The notes under the pieces were generated by a model that worked only from the letters and a program-made list of their open reading frames with translations, was not told the DNA's origin and did not search any database. Positions 1-8,989 of a DNA stretch of 64,000 bases are shown piece after piece (position 1 is the first letter of the stretch; every line of letters begins with the position of its first letter). Source of the stretch: Plantactinospora endophytica (GTDB taxonomy: Bacteria; Actinomycetota; Actinomycetes; Mycobacteriales; Micromonosporaceae). The stretch covers positions 1-64,000 of the forward strand of contig NZ_BONW01000033.1 of NCBI RefSeq assembly GCF_016862915.1, read 5' to 3'. The translations under genes and the position numbers were made by a program.

Positions 1-1257
1 CTCGCCCTGCGCGTCGACCGTGATCTTCTGCGACAGGTCGCCCTTGGCGACTGCCGTGGAGACCTGGGAGATGTTCCGAACCTGCGAGGTGAGGTTGCCG
101 GCGAGCTGGTTGACGTTCTCGGTGAGCGCCCGCCAGGTGCCGGAGACGCCGCGTACCTGCGCCTGGCCGCCGAGCTTGCCCTCGATGCCGACCTCCCGGG
201 CCACCCGGGTCACCTCGTCGGCGAACGACGAGAGCTGGTCGACCATCGTGTTGACGGTGTCCTTGAGCTCCAGGATCTCGCCCTGCGCGGCCACCGTGAT
301 CTTCTGGCTGAGGTCACCCCGGGCCACCGCCGTCGACACCTGGGCGATGTTCCGCACCTGGGCGGTCAGGTTCGAGGCCATCGAGTTGACGCTGTCGGTG
401 AGGTCCTTCCAGGTGCCGGCGACGTTCGGCACGTCCGCCTGGCCGCCCAGCTTGCCCTCGGTGCCCACCTCCCGGGCCACCCGGGTCACCTGCTCGGCGA
501 AGAGCCGGAGCGTGTCGGTCAGCCCGTTGATGGTGTGCGCCAGCTCGGCGACCTCGCCCTTGGCCGAGACGGTGATCTTCTGCGACAGGTCGCCCCGGGC
601 CATCGCCGTGGTCACCTGGGAGATCGACCGCACCTGGTACGTCAGGTTCGACGCCATGGTGTTCACCGAGTCGGTGAGGTCCTTCCAGGTGCCGGCGACG
701 CCGCGTACGTCGGCCTGGCCGCCCAGCTCACCCTCGGTGCCGACCTCCCGGGCCACCCGGGTCACCTCGTTGGAGAACGACGAGAGCTGGTCCACCATCG
801 TGTTCACGGTGCGGCCGATCCGCAGGTACTCACCGCGCAGCGGCCGGCCGTCGATCTCCAGCGCCATGTGCTGGGAGAGGTCGCCGTCGGCGACCGCCAC
901 GATGACCCGGGCGATCTCGGTGGTCGGCCGGCCCAGGTCGTCGATGAGCGAGTTGATCGCCCGCTGCCCCTCGGCCCAGGCGCCGTCCAGCCCCTCCTCG
1001 TCCAGCCGCTCGGTGAGCCGGCCGTCCCGGCCGACGATCCGGCTGATCCGGCGCAGGTCGAGGTGCTGGCGCTCCTGCACCGACACCACCTCGTTGAAGG
1101 CGTCCGCCACCTCGCCGGCCACACCGGCGCGGCGTGGAAGGCGTACCTTCAGGTCGCCGCGACGCACCCGCCGCAACGCTTCGGCGAGTTCACTGAGCAG
1201 CACCGCGTCCTCGGCGGCGGACCGCTCCTCGGCAGAGATCTGTTTCGCCGTGGTCAT
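1..1257 (-). CDS. Multi-HAMP-repeat signalling protein, N-terminal part
   Basis: The reading frame is open from the ATG at 1257 to the left edge, so only the first 419 codons are present. After about 35 residues it has a row of HAMP-like modules with the recurring pattern GDLSQKITV, followed by a linker with NxLTxQVRxIxQV and [19 protein letters not shown]. The repeat period is 276 bp (92 residues). Proteins with this build are usually hybrid histidine kinases of the Nik1/group III type, with GAF, HisKA, HATPase and receiver domains after the HAMP rows; those parts would lie outside the window. No membrane segment is visible, so a cytoplasmic sensor is likely. It is divergent from the SpoIIE-type regulator at 1575. 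The HAMP assignment is firm; the kinase part is inferred. Confidence 0.85.
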   Translation of the reverse strand, partial: MTTAKQISAEERSAAEDAVLLSELAEALRRVRRGDLKVRLPRRAGVAGEVADAFNEVVSVQERQHLDLRRISRIVGRDGRLTERLDEEGLDGAWAEGQRAINSLIDDLGRPTTEIARVIVAVADGDLSQHMALEIDGRPLRGEYLRIGRTVNTMVDQLSSFSNEVTRVAREVGTEGELGGQADVRGVAGTWKDLTDSVNTMASNLTYQVRSISQVTTAMARGDLSQKITVSAKGEVAELAHTINGLTDTLRLFAEQVTRVAREVGTEGKLGGQADVPNVAGTWKDLTDSVNSMASNLTAQVRNIAQVSTAVARGDLSQKITVAAQGEILELKDTVNTMVDQLSSFADEVTRVAREVGIEGKLGGQAQVRGVSGTWRALTENVNQLAGNLTSQVRNISQVSTAVAKGDLSQKITVDAQGE

Positions 1258-1389
1258 CGTTCCTCGCTCAGGTTCGAAGGAGGGGGGCCAGCCCGTAAGG
1301 GGTTCCGCGCGGGCCGTGGCCCACCCATCATTGTGCCTTTCGTCGAGCAAATGCCACCCTCGCCGCACGCCGACCCGCAAGATCGGCAG

Positions 1390-1435
1390 CCGTCGGGCAC
1401 CCCGGGCAGTAACCGTCGGGCACCCGGTGCAGTAA
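1390..1435. repeat. 23-bp tandem duplication in the divergent intergenic region
   Basis: Two adjacent 23-bp copies (1390-1412 and 1413-1435) of a unit beginning CCGTCGGGCACCC and ending GCAGTAA lie between the HAMP gene and the SpoIIE-type gene. They differ at two or three positions. They could be paired regulator sites or a simple slippage product. Confidence 0.6.
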
Positions 1436-1574
1436 AGCGGGCAGAACGGTCAAGTGGGGCAGGGTCCAGCCTAGCGCGGGCCCGTGCCGGCCGCCGGGTG
1501 GGCACGAGCGCGGCGCCGGGGTGCCCGGCCCGGATAGGGTGGCCTGGATCTCGGATCGGTGGAGGATACGAAGG

Positions 1575-3668
1575 GTGTCAGCGGAGGCGGGCGGCACGGG
1601 CACCGGCGGGGCGGGCACCGGCGGGGCGGGCGAACAACTGCGCCGGGTACGGCTGCCCGCAGATCGGCGTACCCCGGCGGCGGCGCGCGCCCTGGTCCGG
1701 TCGGTACTCGCCGAGGCCGGCTTGGACGAGTTGCTGAACGAGGCGCTGCTGCTCACCACCGAACTCTCCACCAACGCCGTCGAGCACGCCCGCACCGAAC
1801 TGGACATCGAGGTCATCGCCGACGGCGAGGGCCTGACCGTGACGGTCTCGGACTTCGCGGCCGGACCGATCGACGACGTGACGGCCCGACCGAAGAACGA
1901 CCTGACGGACATCTCGCAGGTTTCCGAGCGGGGCCGGGGCCTGCTCCTGGTCGACCACTTCGCCAGCCGGTGGGGCACCACCCACCAGGCCACCGGCAAG
2001 GGTGTCTGGTTCCGGCTGGACCGCAAGGGCCCGACCGAGCCGGGCTCCGTCCTGGAGGCGCCGCCGCACTCCGTCGCCACCAGCGGCGTCAACAGCCCGC
2101 CCGGCCCGTCCGCGCCGAGCGCCGGGGCGATGAGCGCGCTGATGCAGACCGCTCCCGACCCGTACGCGGACGATCCGCTGCCCACCTTCGCCGCCGACCT
2201 GCTGGTCCGGGTCGGCGACATGGTCGGCGCGGCCGGCGGCGCGGTACGCCTGGACCGGGGCGACGGCGCCGGCTGGCAGCTCCTGGCCCGGTACGGCCGC
2301 CAACCCCGCCCCGGCGACGAACTGCTCCGGGTGCCGTTGACGGTGCACCGGCCGTACGCCGGGGAGCTGGAACTCGACGCCGCGCCCTCCGGGTACGCCC
2401 GCCCGCTCGCCGCGCTGGTCGCCGAGCGGCTCTCGCTGCACCTGGAGAACGACCGGCTGCGCCGGGCCGACGTACGCCGGCAGACCTGGCTGACCTTCCT
2501 CGCCGAGGCGAGTGAGCTGCTCGCCCAGTCGCTGGACGTCGAGCTGACCATGGCGTTGATCCCGCAGCTCGTGGTACCCCGGCTCGGCCAGTGGTGCGCG
2601 GTGCACGTCACCGACGAGTGGGGCCGGCTCAAGCTGGCCGCCGCCACCCACGCCGACGAGGCGGTGCTGCCGCAACTGCACAAGATGCTCAAGGAGGACG
2701 GTCCGGAGTCGGTGCAGTCCCGACTGCGCGAGGCGTCCCGCAGCCAGGGGCAGGTGCCGATCGGCGCCCCGATGGACGGGTTCGCGATCCCGCTGGTCGC
2801 CCGGGGGCAGCGGCTCGGCACCCTGGCGGTCGGCCGGCACCAGCGGCACCGGCACGACCCGGACGAGGTCGCCGTGTTGGAGGACGTGGCCCGGCGGGCG
2901 GCGCTGGCGATCGAGAACGCCCGGATCCACGACGAGCGGCGCAAGGTGGCGCACACCCTCCAGCAGTCGCTGTTGCCGCCGGTGCTGCCGGTGGTGGACG
3001 GCATCGGGTTCGCCGCCGAGTACGTGCCGACCGGGGACGCGGCCGAGGTGGGCGGGGACTTCTACGACGTCGTACCGCTGGGCGAGGACCGCTGGCTGGT
3101 GGTGGTCGGCGACGTCTCCGGCAAGGGCGTGCAGGCGGCGGCGGTGACCGGGCTGGTCCGGGACGTGATCCGGGTACTCGTCGGGGACGGCAAGCCGCTG
3201 CCGGAGGCGCTGTCCCGGCTCAACGGCACGCTGGTGGAGCGCGGCGGCGGCCGATACTGCACCCTCGCGTTGGCCGCCGTGGACCGGGACCCGAGCGGGC
3301 GGCTCTCCGTCTCGCTCTATCTGGCCGGCCACGACCGGCCGGTACTGGTCCGGGGCGACGGGCGGACGTCGTTCGTGGGCTCCGGAGGTACGGCGCTCGG
3401 CCTGCTCGACTCGATCGCCTCGCCGGTCGCCGACGTGCGGCTCGGCCCCGGTGACGCGCTGGTCTTCTACACCGACGGGGTGACCGAGCGGCGGCGTGGC
3501 CGGGAACTCTTCGGCATCGAGCGGCTGCGGGACGCGGCGGCGCCGCTGGCCGGCTACTCGGCCGAGGTGGTGGCCGCCCGGCTGCGTGCGGCGGCGATCA
3601 ACTTCTCGGTCGAGTCGCCCCGGGACGACATCGCCATCCTGGTGCTGCGCAACGACGCCACCGGCTGA
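1575..3668 (+). CDS. RsbW-like ATPase / GAF / SpoIIE PP2C phosphatase
   Basis: This 697-residue protein combines both arms of a partner-switching module. Residues about 20-150 form an RsbW-like HATPase_c_2 domain (ELSTNAVEHA and GRGLLLVDHFASRWG motifs). One or two GAF-like domains occupy about 165-440. A SpoIIE-type PP2C phosphatase fills about 470-690, with the metal-binding pattern GGDFYD, GDVSGKG, YTDGVTE and RDDIAIL. Such proteins phosphorylate and dephosphorylate STAS-domain antagonists to control sigma factors; a STAS protein is encoded at 26069, but a link is only a guess. GTG at 1575 is chosen over an in-frame start at 1521 because GGAGG sits 9 nt upstream (1561-1565). A short duplicated Gly/Thr/Ala-rich stretch follows the start. 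Confidence 0.9.
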   Translation: MSAEAGGTGTGGAGTGGAGEQLRRVRLPADRRTPAAARALVRSVLAEAGLDELLNEALLLTTELSTNAVEHARTELDIEVIADGEGLTVTVSDFAAGPIDDVTARPKNDLTDISQVSERGRGLLLVDHFASRWGTTHQATGKGVWFRLDRKGPTEPGSVLEAPPHSVATSGVNSPPGPSAPSAGAMSALMQTAPDPYADDPLPTFAADLLVRVGDMVGAAGGAVRLDRGDGAGWQLLARYGRQPRPGDELLRVPLTVHRPYAGELELDAAPSGYARPLAALVAERLSLHLENDRLRRADVRRQTWLTFLAEASELLAQSLDVELTMALIPQLVVPRLGQWCAVHVTDEWGRLKLAAATHADEAVLPQLHKMLKEDGPESVQSRLREASRSQGQVPIGAPMDGFAIPLVARGQRLGTLAVGRHQRHRHDPDEVAVLEDVARRAALAIENARIHDERRKVAHTLQQSLLPPVLPVVDGIGFAAEYVPTGDAAEVGGDFYDVVPLGEDRWLVVVGDVSGKGVQAAAVTGLVRDVIRVLVGDGKPLPEALSRLNGTLVERGGGRYCTLALAAVDRDPSGRLSVSLYLAGHDRPVLVRGDGRTSFVGSGGTALGLLDSIASPVADVRLGPGDALVFYTDGVTERRRGRELFGIERLRDAAAPLAGYSAEVVAARLRAAAINFSVESPRDDIAILVLRNDATG

Positions 3669-3830
3669 CCGCCAGCTCCTCGGACTCCCGCGTCCTGGAG
3701 GAAACCTTCGGACCCGAACATCTATTAAGGTAAGTATTTACATGCCCTGATCTGCTCGACTAGCATCTCCGGTGCGTACGCAATGGCCGGCCGTTCCCCC
3801 GCCCCCACCCCTGGGAAGGACGGAACCCCC

Positions 3831-4616
3831 TTGCGATCGATCCGGTTACTTCTCACCCTGACGGCCACCCTCCTGACGACTCTCGCGGCGACGCTGGTGG
3901 TGGCGACACCCGCGCACGCCGCCCCGGTGTTCAAGGCGCCGTTCCCCTGTGGACAGCGCTGGACGTACAGCCACCACAGCGCCGAGGTACGCCTGGCGCT
4001 GGACTTCGTCCGCTCCGACGGCGGCGGCACCGCCGGTACCCCCGTACTCGCCTCCGCACCCGGCACCGCCCGGCGCTACTACCAGGCCGGCGGGGCGGGC
4101 AACTACATCGTGGTCAACCACGGCGGCGGCTGGACCACGTACTACTTCCACCTGGCCGCGTTCTCGGTCGCCGACGGCGCCACGGTCGGCCAGGGCCAGC
4201 AGATCGGCACCACCGGCAGCACCGGCAACTCAAGCGGTGCACACATCCACTACGAGCAGCTCTACAACGGGGTCGGGCAGACCATCGTGATCAACGGTGG
4301 CTCGCTGGCGCCGTATCCCGGGTCGTACAACCAGCGGTATCTGACCAGCGACAACGGCTGCGGCGGCGGTACCGCCTTCTGGACCTGGGGCAGCGGGGTC
4401 CGGGTACGCAGCGACGCCCGGCTCGCCGCCCCGACGGTGGCCACGCTGGCCGGTCCGACCCTGGTCTACGTGCTCTGCCAGAAGCAGGGCGACACGGTGA
4501 GTGCCGAGGGTTACACCAACAACTGGTGGTCGCGGCTGCGCGACCAGAACGGCTTCATGACCAACATCTACATCGACCATCCCGCCGCACAACTGCCCGG
4601 GGTGCCGAACTGCTGA
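3831..4616 (+). CDS. Secreted M23-family metallopeptidase
   Basis: This 261-residue protein probably cleaves peptidoglycan outside the cell. The N-terminus (LRSIRLLLTLTATLLTTLAA... ending AHA) is a clear signal peptide cut after about residue 30. The zinc site is read from D58 in LALDF, H108 in YYFH and the HxH pair H139/H141 in GAHIHYE. The first HxxxD histidine is not in its canonical place; H48 or H49 upstream may serve. The last 70 residues look like an SH3-type cell-wall module. TTG at 3831 is preferred to ATG at 3783 because GGAAGGA lies about 10 nt upstream and the signal peptide then begins directly. The upstream 160 bp are unusually AT-rich around 3723-3745 and probably hold the promoter. 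Confidence 0.85.
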   Translation: MRSIRLLLTLTATLLTTLAATLVVATPAHAAPVFKAPFPCGQRWTYSHHSAEVRLALDFVRSDGGGTAGTPVLASAPGTARRYYQAGGAGNYIVVNHGGGWTTYYFHLAAFSVADGATVGQGQQIGTTGSTGNSSGAHIHYEQLYNGVGQTIVINGGSLAPYPGSYNQRYLTSDNGCGGGTAFWTWGSGVRVRSDARLAAPTVATLAGPTLVYVLCQKQGDTVSAEGYTNNWWSRLRDQNGFMTNIYIDHPAAQLPGVPNC

Positions 4617-4621
4617 CCCAG

Positions 4622-4657
4622 GCCCGGCCCGCTCGGTTCGCACCGACCGGGCCGGGC
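4622..4657. terminator. Bidirectional hairpin terminator
   Basis: A 16-bp stem with one mismatch (arms 4622-4637 and 4642-4657, loop TCGC) lies between two converging genes. It is the expected position for a shared factor-independent terminator, although a U-tract is absent, as is common in actinomycetes. Confidence 0.75.
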
Positions 4658-4674
4658 GCACCCCCGCCCAGGGG

Positions 4675-6321
4675 TCAGATGCCGCCCGGGTAGCGCCCCG
4701 GAGCGAGTCGCCGGGCCGGGTCGAACCGCTCCTTGACCCGGCGCAGCCGTGGCAGGTCCGGCAGTTCGCCCCAGAGGTCGACGGCCTCGCGTACCCGGGC
4801 CGGCGCCGCCACCACCACGCAGCGGCCGGACCTGGCCCGCAGCACCGCGCGTACGCCGTCGAGGATCACGCCGACCCGCTCCGGCGACGAGTCGCCCGGC
4901 AGCGCGGCGTGTACGACGCCGAGCCCGGCGGAGCCACGCACCGGCACCGGCATCCCGGCGGCGTCCCGCAGCGCGTAGACGGCGGCGTGCAGGTCACCGA
5001 TCGGCACCTCGATGCGCAGCGCCACCTCGTCCGGCTGGAACGGATAGCGGCGCCACCACGGTGGGGCCACCCCGACGGCCCGGGCGTCACCACCGAGCAG
5101 CCTCGTCAGCCCGGCCGCCCGCTCGGCCACCTCGGCCGGCCCGCCCTCCAGCAGGATCGCCAGGGTGCCGGCGCCCGGCTCGGTCAACCGGCCGCGCACC
5201 CCGCGCCCGCGCCCGTACCGCGTCCGGTCGCCCGCGCCGCTCGTGGCGGCGACCGACCCGGCGGCGGACGCACCCGGCGCCTCGAACCAGCCCCGCGCGG
5301 CGGCCCGCCCGGACGGGCCGGGCGCCCCCGTGGCGCCCGGCCCGTCCGGCGGGAGATGACCGCCGGAGCCGACCGCCCGGAGGTGGCGACCGGCCGGGGA
5401 GACCCGACCGCCGGGCAGGTCCACCTCGATCGCGGTCGGCCGCAGCTCGGCGTCGAGGACGGCGCGGACCAGGTCGTGCACCTCAAGCGGCGTCCAGACC
5501 GAACGCGTCACCCAGGCCCGGCTGGCCGGGATCGGCTGCACCCGCAGGGTCGCCGAGACCAGCACGCCGAGCGCGCCCTGCGAGCCGCAGAGCAGCCGTG
5601 CGACGTCGGAATCCGCCAGCCGAGCGGGATCTGTCAGCCGGACGACGTCGGGACCCGCCAGCCGAGCGGGATCCGTCAGCCGCGCGACGGCGGCATCCGT
5701 CAGCCGGGCGACGTCGGAATCCGCCGGCACCGCGTCGGACCGCTCACCTGGCTGGCCCGCCGTGCCGACCCGGGCGTGCGAGAGCACCCCGGAGGCGTCG
5801 ACGTAACTCACCCCGACGAGCTGGTCGCAGGGCCTGCCGTGCAGATGACGCAGCGGGCCGCTCTCGTTGGCCGCGACCACGCCGCCGACGGTGGCGCCGA
5901 CCGACGGCACGTCGATCGGCAGCCGGCGGCCGGTCCGCTCCAGGATCGCCTCGGCGGCCCGGACCGGCGTACCGGCGCCGATCTCGGCGACCAGCTCGTC
6001 GTCCGGCTGCTGCCAGACGCCGGCGAGTCGACCGGTGTCCAGCACGATGTCGACCTGCGACGGGGGTGTGCCCCAGTCGAGTTTGGTCCCCGCCCCACGG
6101 GCGACCACCGACAGGTCGTGTTCGGCGGCCAGCCGGACCACCTCGGTCACCGCCTCCGGGGTGCCCGGTGCGGCAACCCAGCGGGCGACCGCGCCGGCCA
6201 CCCCGTCGGCCGCCCCGGCCGGTCGGGCGAACCGGGCACCGCAGATGCCCGCCAGCCGCCGGGCGATGTCCGCGCCCCCACGTCGTTCTATCGAGTCCCC
6301 CACCTTGGTAATCGTACACAT
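4675..6321 (-). CDS. FAD-binding oxidoreductase (GlcE/FAD_binding_4 type)
   Basis: This 548-residue protein is a flavin-dependent 2-hydroxyacid-type oxidase or dehydrogenase. The PCMH FAD-binding fold is visible: VVARGAGTKLDWG near residue 75, PSVGATVGGVVAANESGP near 145, and GSQGALGV near 250. The C-terminal third resembles the FAD-oxidase cap and ends LRRVKERFDPARRLAPGRYPGGI, typical of glycolate-oxidase subunit E. The substrate is not evident and no GlcD/GlcF partners are adjacent. Two segments look like insertions: a duplicated stretch at residues about 199-242 (see the repeat entry) and a Gly/Ala/Pro-rich stretch at about 320-375. It is divergent from the S9 peptidase, with starts 75 bp apart. 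Confidence 0.85.
   Translation of the reverse strand: MCTITKVGDSIERRGGADIARRLAGICGARFARPAGAADGVAGAVARWVAAPGTPEAVTEVVRLAAEHDLSVVARGAGTKLDWGTPPSQVDIVLDTGRLAGVWQQPDDELVAEIGAGTPVRAAEAILERTGRRLPIDVPSVGATVGGVVAANESGPLRHLHGRPCDQLVGVSYVDASGVLSHARVGTAGQPGERSDAVPADSDVARLTDAAVARLTDPARLAGPDVVRLTDPARLADSDVARLLCGSQGALGVLVSATLRVQPIPASRAWVTRSVWTPLEVHDLVRAVLDAELRPTAIEVDLPGGRVSPAGRHLRAVGSGGHLPPDGPGATGAPGPSGRAAARGWFEAPGASAAGSVAATSGAGDRTRYGRGRGVRGRLTEPGAGTLAILLEGGPAEVAERAAGLTRLLGGDARAVGVAPPWWRRYPFQPDEVALRIEVPIGDLHAAVYALRDAAGMPVPVRGSAGLGVVHAALPGDSSPERVGVILDGVRAVLRARSGRCVVVAAPARVREAVDLWGELPDLPRLRRVKERFDPARRLAPGRYPGGI
5597..5728. repeat. In-frame minisatellite inside the FAD oxidase gene
   Basis: Two 42-bp units (5597-5638, 5639-5680) are followed by two 24-bp units (5681-5704, 5705-5728) that match the first half of the larger unit. 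All lengths are multiples of three. They encode the repeated motif D-x-x-R-L-T-D-P-A-R-L between the FAD-binding strands, just before the conserved GSQGALG. The pattern fits replication slippage and unequal crossover. Confidence 0.9.
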
Positions 6322-6396
6322 GTGCTAATTTTCGGCAACGCCGGGCTCACACCACCGGGCCACCCTCCGGCCCGCCTCGGCGGGTAACGTGACCGG

Positions 6397-8484
6397 GTGA
6401 CCTCTGAGACGACCGCCGCCCCCGTCGCCAAGCGGGTGCCGACCGAGCGCACCCACCACGGCGACACGGTGATCGACGAGTACGCCTGGCTCGCCACCAA
6501 GGACGACCCGGACACGATCGGCTACCTGACCGCGGAGAACGCCTACACCGAGCAGACCACGGCCCGGCTCGGCATGCTCCGGGAGACGCTCTTCAACGAG
6601 ACGAAGCGGCGTACCAAAGAAACCGATCTATCGGTGCCGACCCGCAAGAACGGCCACTGGTACTACACCCGGACGGTCGAAGGCGAGCAGTACGGCATCC
6701 ACTGCCGCCGAGCGGTGCGGGACGGCGAGACGGCTCCGCCGATGCCGGCGGACGGCGCACCGCTGGACGGTGAGGAGATCCTGCTCGACGGCAACGCGCT
6801 GGCGCAGGGGCACGACTTCTTCGCGCTCGGCGCCTTCGACGTCAGCCCGGACGGTCGTTGGCTCGCCTACTCCACCGACTTCGCCGGAGACGAGCGGTTC
6901 ACCCTGCGGGTCAAGGACCTGCAGACCGGCGAGGTGCTCGCCGACGAGGTACCCGACACGTTCTACGGCAGCGCCTGGTCGGCCGACGGCTCCACGCTGT
7001 TCTACCTGACCGTCGACGAGAGCTGGCGACCTTACCGGGTCTGGCGGCACACCGTCGGCAGCCCGGCGGCCAGCGACGTCGTCGTCTACCAGGAGGACGA
7101 CGAGCGGTTCTGGGTCGGCGTCGGGCTGACCCGCTCGGAGCACTTCGTCGTCATCGACGCGCACAGCAAGGTGACCAGCGAGGTACGGGTCATCCCGGCC
7201 AGCAACCCGACCGGCGAGCCGGCGGTGGTCGCACCCCGGCGGCAGGGCGTCGAATACTCGATCGAGCACCACGGGCACCGCTTCCTGATCCTGCACAACG
7301 ACGGCGCGGAGGACTTCGCGCTGGCGTACACCTCGGCGGACGCCCCGGGTGACTGGGTGCCGATGATCGAGCACGACCCCGGCACCCGACTGGAGTCCGT
7401 CGACGCCTTCGCCAACCACCTCGTGGTGTCGCTGCGGACCGCCGGACTGACCGGGATCCGGGTGCTGCCGGTCGGCAGCACCGAGTCGTACGACATCGAC
7501 TTTCCCGAGCCGCTCTACAACGTCGGCCTGGACAGCAACCCGGAATACCAGACCACCAGCATCCGGCTGCACTACGCCTCGCTGATCACCCCCGACTCGG
7601 TCTACGACTACGACCTGGTCACCCGGGAGATGGTGCTGCGCAAGCAGAAGCCGGTACTCGGCGGCTTCGACCCGGCCGGCTACGAGCAGCACCGGGACTG
7701 GGCGCTGGCCGACGACGGCACCCGGGTACCGATCTCGCTGGTCTGCCAGGTCGACACGCCCCGGGACGGCTCGGCACCGTGCGTGCTCTACGGCTACGGC
7801 TCGTACGAGGCCAGCATGGACCCGTGGTTCTCCATCCCCCGGCTCTCGTTGCTGGACCGGGGCGTGGTTTTCGCCGTAGCGCACGTGCGCGGCGGCGGTG
7901 AGCTGGGCCGCCGCTGGTACGAAACCGGCAAGTTGCTGGCGAAGAAGAACACCTTCACCGACTTCGTGGCCGCCGCCCGGCACCTGACGAAGGCCGGCTG
8001 GACCTCGGCGGACCGGCTGGTCGCCCGGGGCGGCTCGGCCGGCGGGCTGCTGATGGGCGCGGTGGCGAACATCGCCCCGGACGCGTTCGCCGGGATCGTC
8101 GCGCAGGTGCCGTTCGTCGACCCGCTCACCTCCATCCTGGACCCGTCGCTGCCGCTGACCGTCACTGAGTGGGAGGAGTGGGGCAACCCGCTCGCCGACC
8201 CCGAGGTGTACGCCTACATGAAGTCGTACTCGCCGTACGAGAACGTCACCGCCCAGGACTATCCGCCGATCCTCGCCGTCACCAGCATCAACGACACCCG
8301 GGTGCTCTACCACGAGCCGGCGAAGTGGATCGCCCGGCTGCGCGCGCTCGCGCCACAGGGGTCGTACCTGCTCAAGACGGAGATGGGTGCCGGGCACGGC
8401 GGCCCGAGCGGGCGGTACGACTCCTGGAAGGAAGAGGCGTTCGTCGCCGCCTGGATCCTCGGCCGGCTGGGCGTCACGGCGTAG
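6397..8484 (+). CDS. S9 family serine oligopeptidase (protease II / prolyl oligopeptidase type)
   Basis: This 695-residue cytoplasmic peptidase cleaves short peptides. Residues about 1-400 form the beta-propeller gate with repeats such as DVSPDGRWLAYSTD. Residues about 430-695 are the alpha/beta hydrolase. The catalytic triad is visible: S547 in RGGSAGG, D633 in INDTRV and H667 in GAGHGG. The order and spacing match oligopeptidase B and prolyl oligopeptidase, and the length is typical. The GTG start at 6397 opens directly into the conserved N-terminus (KRVPTERTHHGD). The downstream DUF488 gene follows after 28 bp and may be co-transcribed. Confidence 0.95.
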   Translation: MTSETTAAPVAKRVPTERTHHGDTVIDEYAWLATKDDPDTIGYLTAENAYTEQTTARLGMLRETLFNETKRRTKETDLSVPTRKNGHWYYTRTVEGEQYGIHCRRAVRDGETAPPMPADGAPLDGEEILLDGNALAQGHDFFALGAFDVSPDGRWLAYSTDFAGDERFTLRVKDLQTGEVLADEVPDTFYGSAWSADGSTLFYLTVDESWRPYRVWRHTVGSPAASDVVVYQEDDERFWVGVGLTRSEHFVVIDAHSKVTSEVRVIPASNPTGEPAVVAPRRQGVEYSIEHHGHRFLILHNDGAEDFALAYTSADAPGDWVPMIEHDPGTRLESVDAFANHLVVSLRTAGLTGIRVLPVGSTESYDIDFPEPLYNVGLDSNPEYQTTSIRLHYASLITPDSVYDYDLVTREMVLRKQKPVLGGFDPAGYEQHRDWALADDGTRVPISLVCQVDTPRDGSAPCVLYGYGSYEASMDPWFSIPRLSLLDRGVVFAVAHVRGGGELGRRWYETGKLLAKKNTFTDFVAAARHLTKAGWTSADRLVARGGSAGGLLMGAVANIAPDAFAGIVAQVPFVDPLTSILDPSLPLTVTEWEEWGNPLADPEVYAYMKSYSPYENVTAQDYPPILAVTSINDTRVLYHEPAKWIARLRALAPQGSYLLKTEMGAGHGGPSGRYDSWKEEAFVAAWILGRLGVTA

Positions 8485-8512
8485 ACCGCATGGTTGTGGA
8501 AGGGTGAGTCGC

Positions 8513-8989
8513 ATGACGGTCCCGACGGACGAGCGCTTCGGACTGGTCGGCGTGGGTTACGAGGGCCGGGACATCGGGGACTTCGTGGCAGACCTGGTCG
8601 CGATGGGCGTGTCACGTCTGGTGGACGTACGGCTCACCCCGATCTCCCGGAAGCGGGGATTCAGCAAGACTGCGCTCGGGCAGGCGCTCGACGACGCGGG
8701 CATCGCCTACGAACACCGACGTGAGCTGGGAAACCCGAAGGACAACCGCACTGGGTTCACCGGCTCACCGGAAACGCTCACCCGGGCCCGGGCGGTATAC
8801 GCCGGGTTACTCGCCCGGCCGGAGGCCGTCGAGGCGCTTGACGCGCTCGCCGACGCAAGCCAGCGGGAACTCGTCGCGCTGCTCTGTTTCGAGGCTGATC
8901 AGCGGCAGTGTCACCGGGACCTGGTGCTTCAGGCCGCACACGACCGGCGCCCTATCGTCGAGGCGGCCAGTAAATTCCGAGGACACTGA
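8513..8989 (+). CDS. DUF488 domain protein
   Basis: This 158-residue protein matches the DUF488 family from end to end: VGYEGRDIGDFVADL, LVDVRLTPISRKRGFSK, YEHRRELGNPKD and ALLCFEADQRQCHRDLV. The family has a conserved ECHR-like Cys/His patch (here QCHR) and no established function; nucleic-acid-related roles have been suggested from context. ATG at 8513 follows AAGGGTGAG and is preferred to in-frame codons upstream. Its last 38 bp overlap, tail to tail, the gene at 8952-9794. Confidence 0.85.
   Translation: MTVPTDERFGLVGVGYEGRDIGDFVADLVAMGVSRLVDVRLTPISRKRGFSKTALGQALDDAGIAYEHRRELGNPKDNRTGFTGSPETLTRARAVYAGLLARPEAVEALDALADASQRELVALLCFEADQRQCHRDLVLQAAHDRRPIVEAASKFRGH

Noticed and set aside
1328-3332. 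Long minus-strand frames opposite the SpoIIE-type gene
   Set aside because: Composition is Arg/Pro/Ser-rich without motifs; the plus-strand protein has complete domains and a ribosome site.
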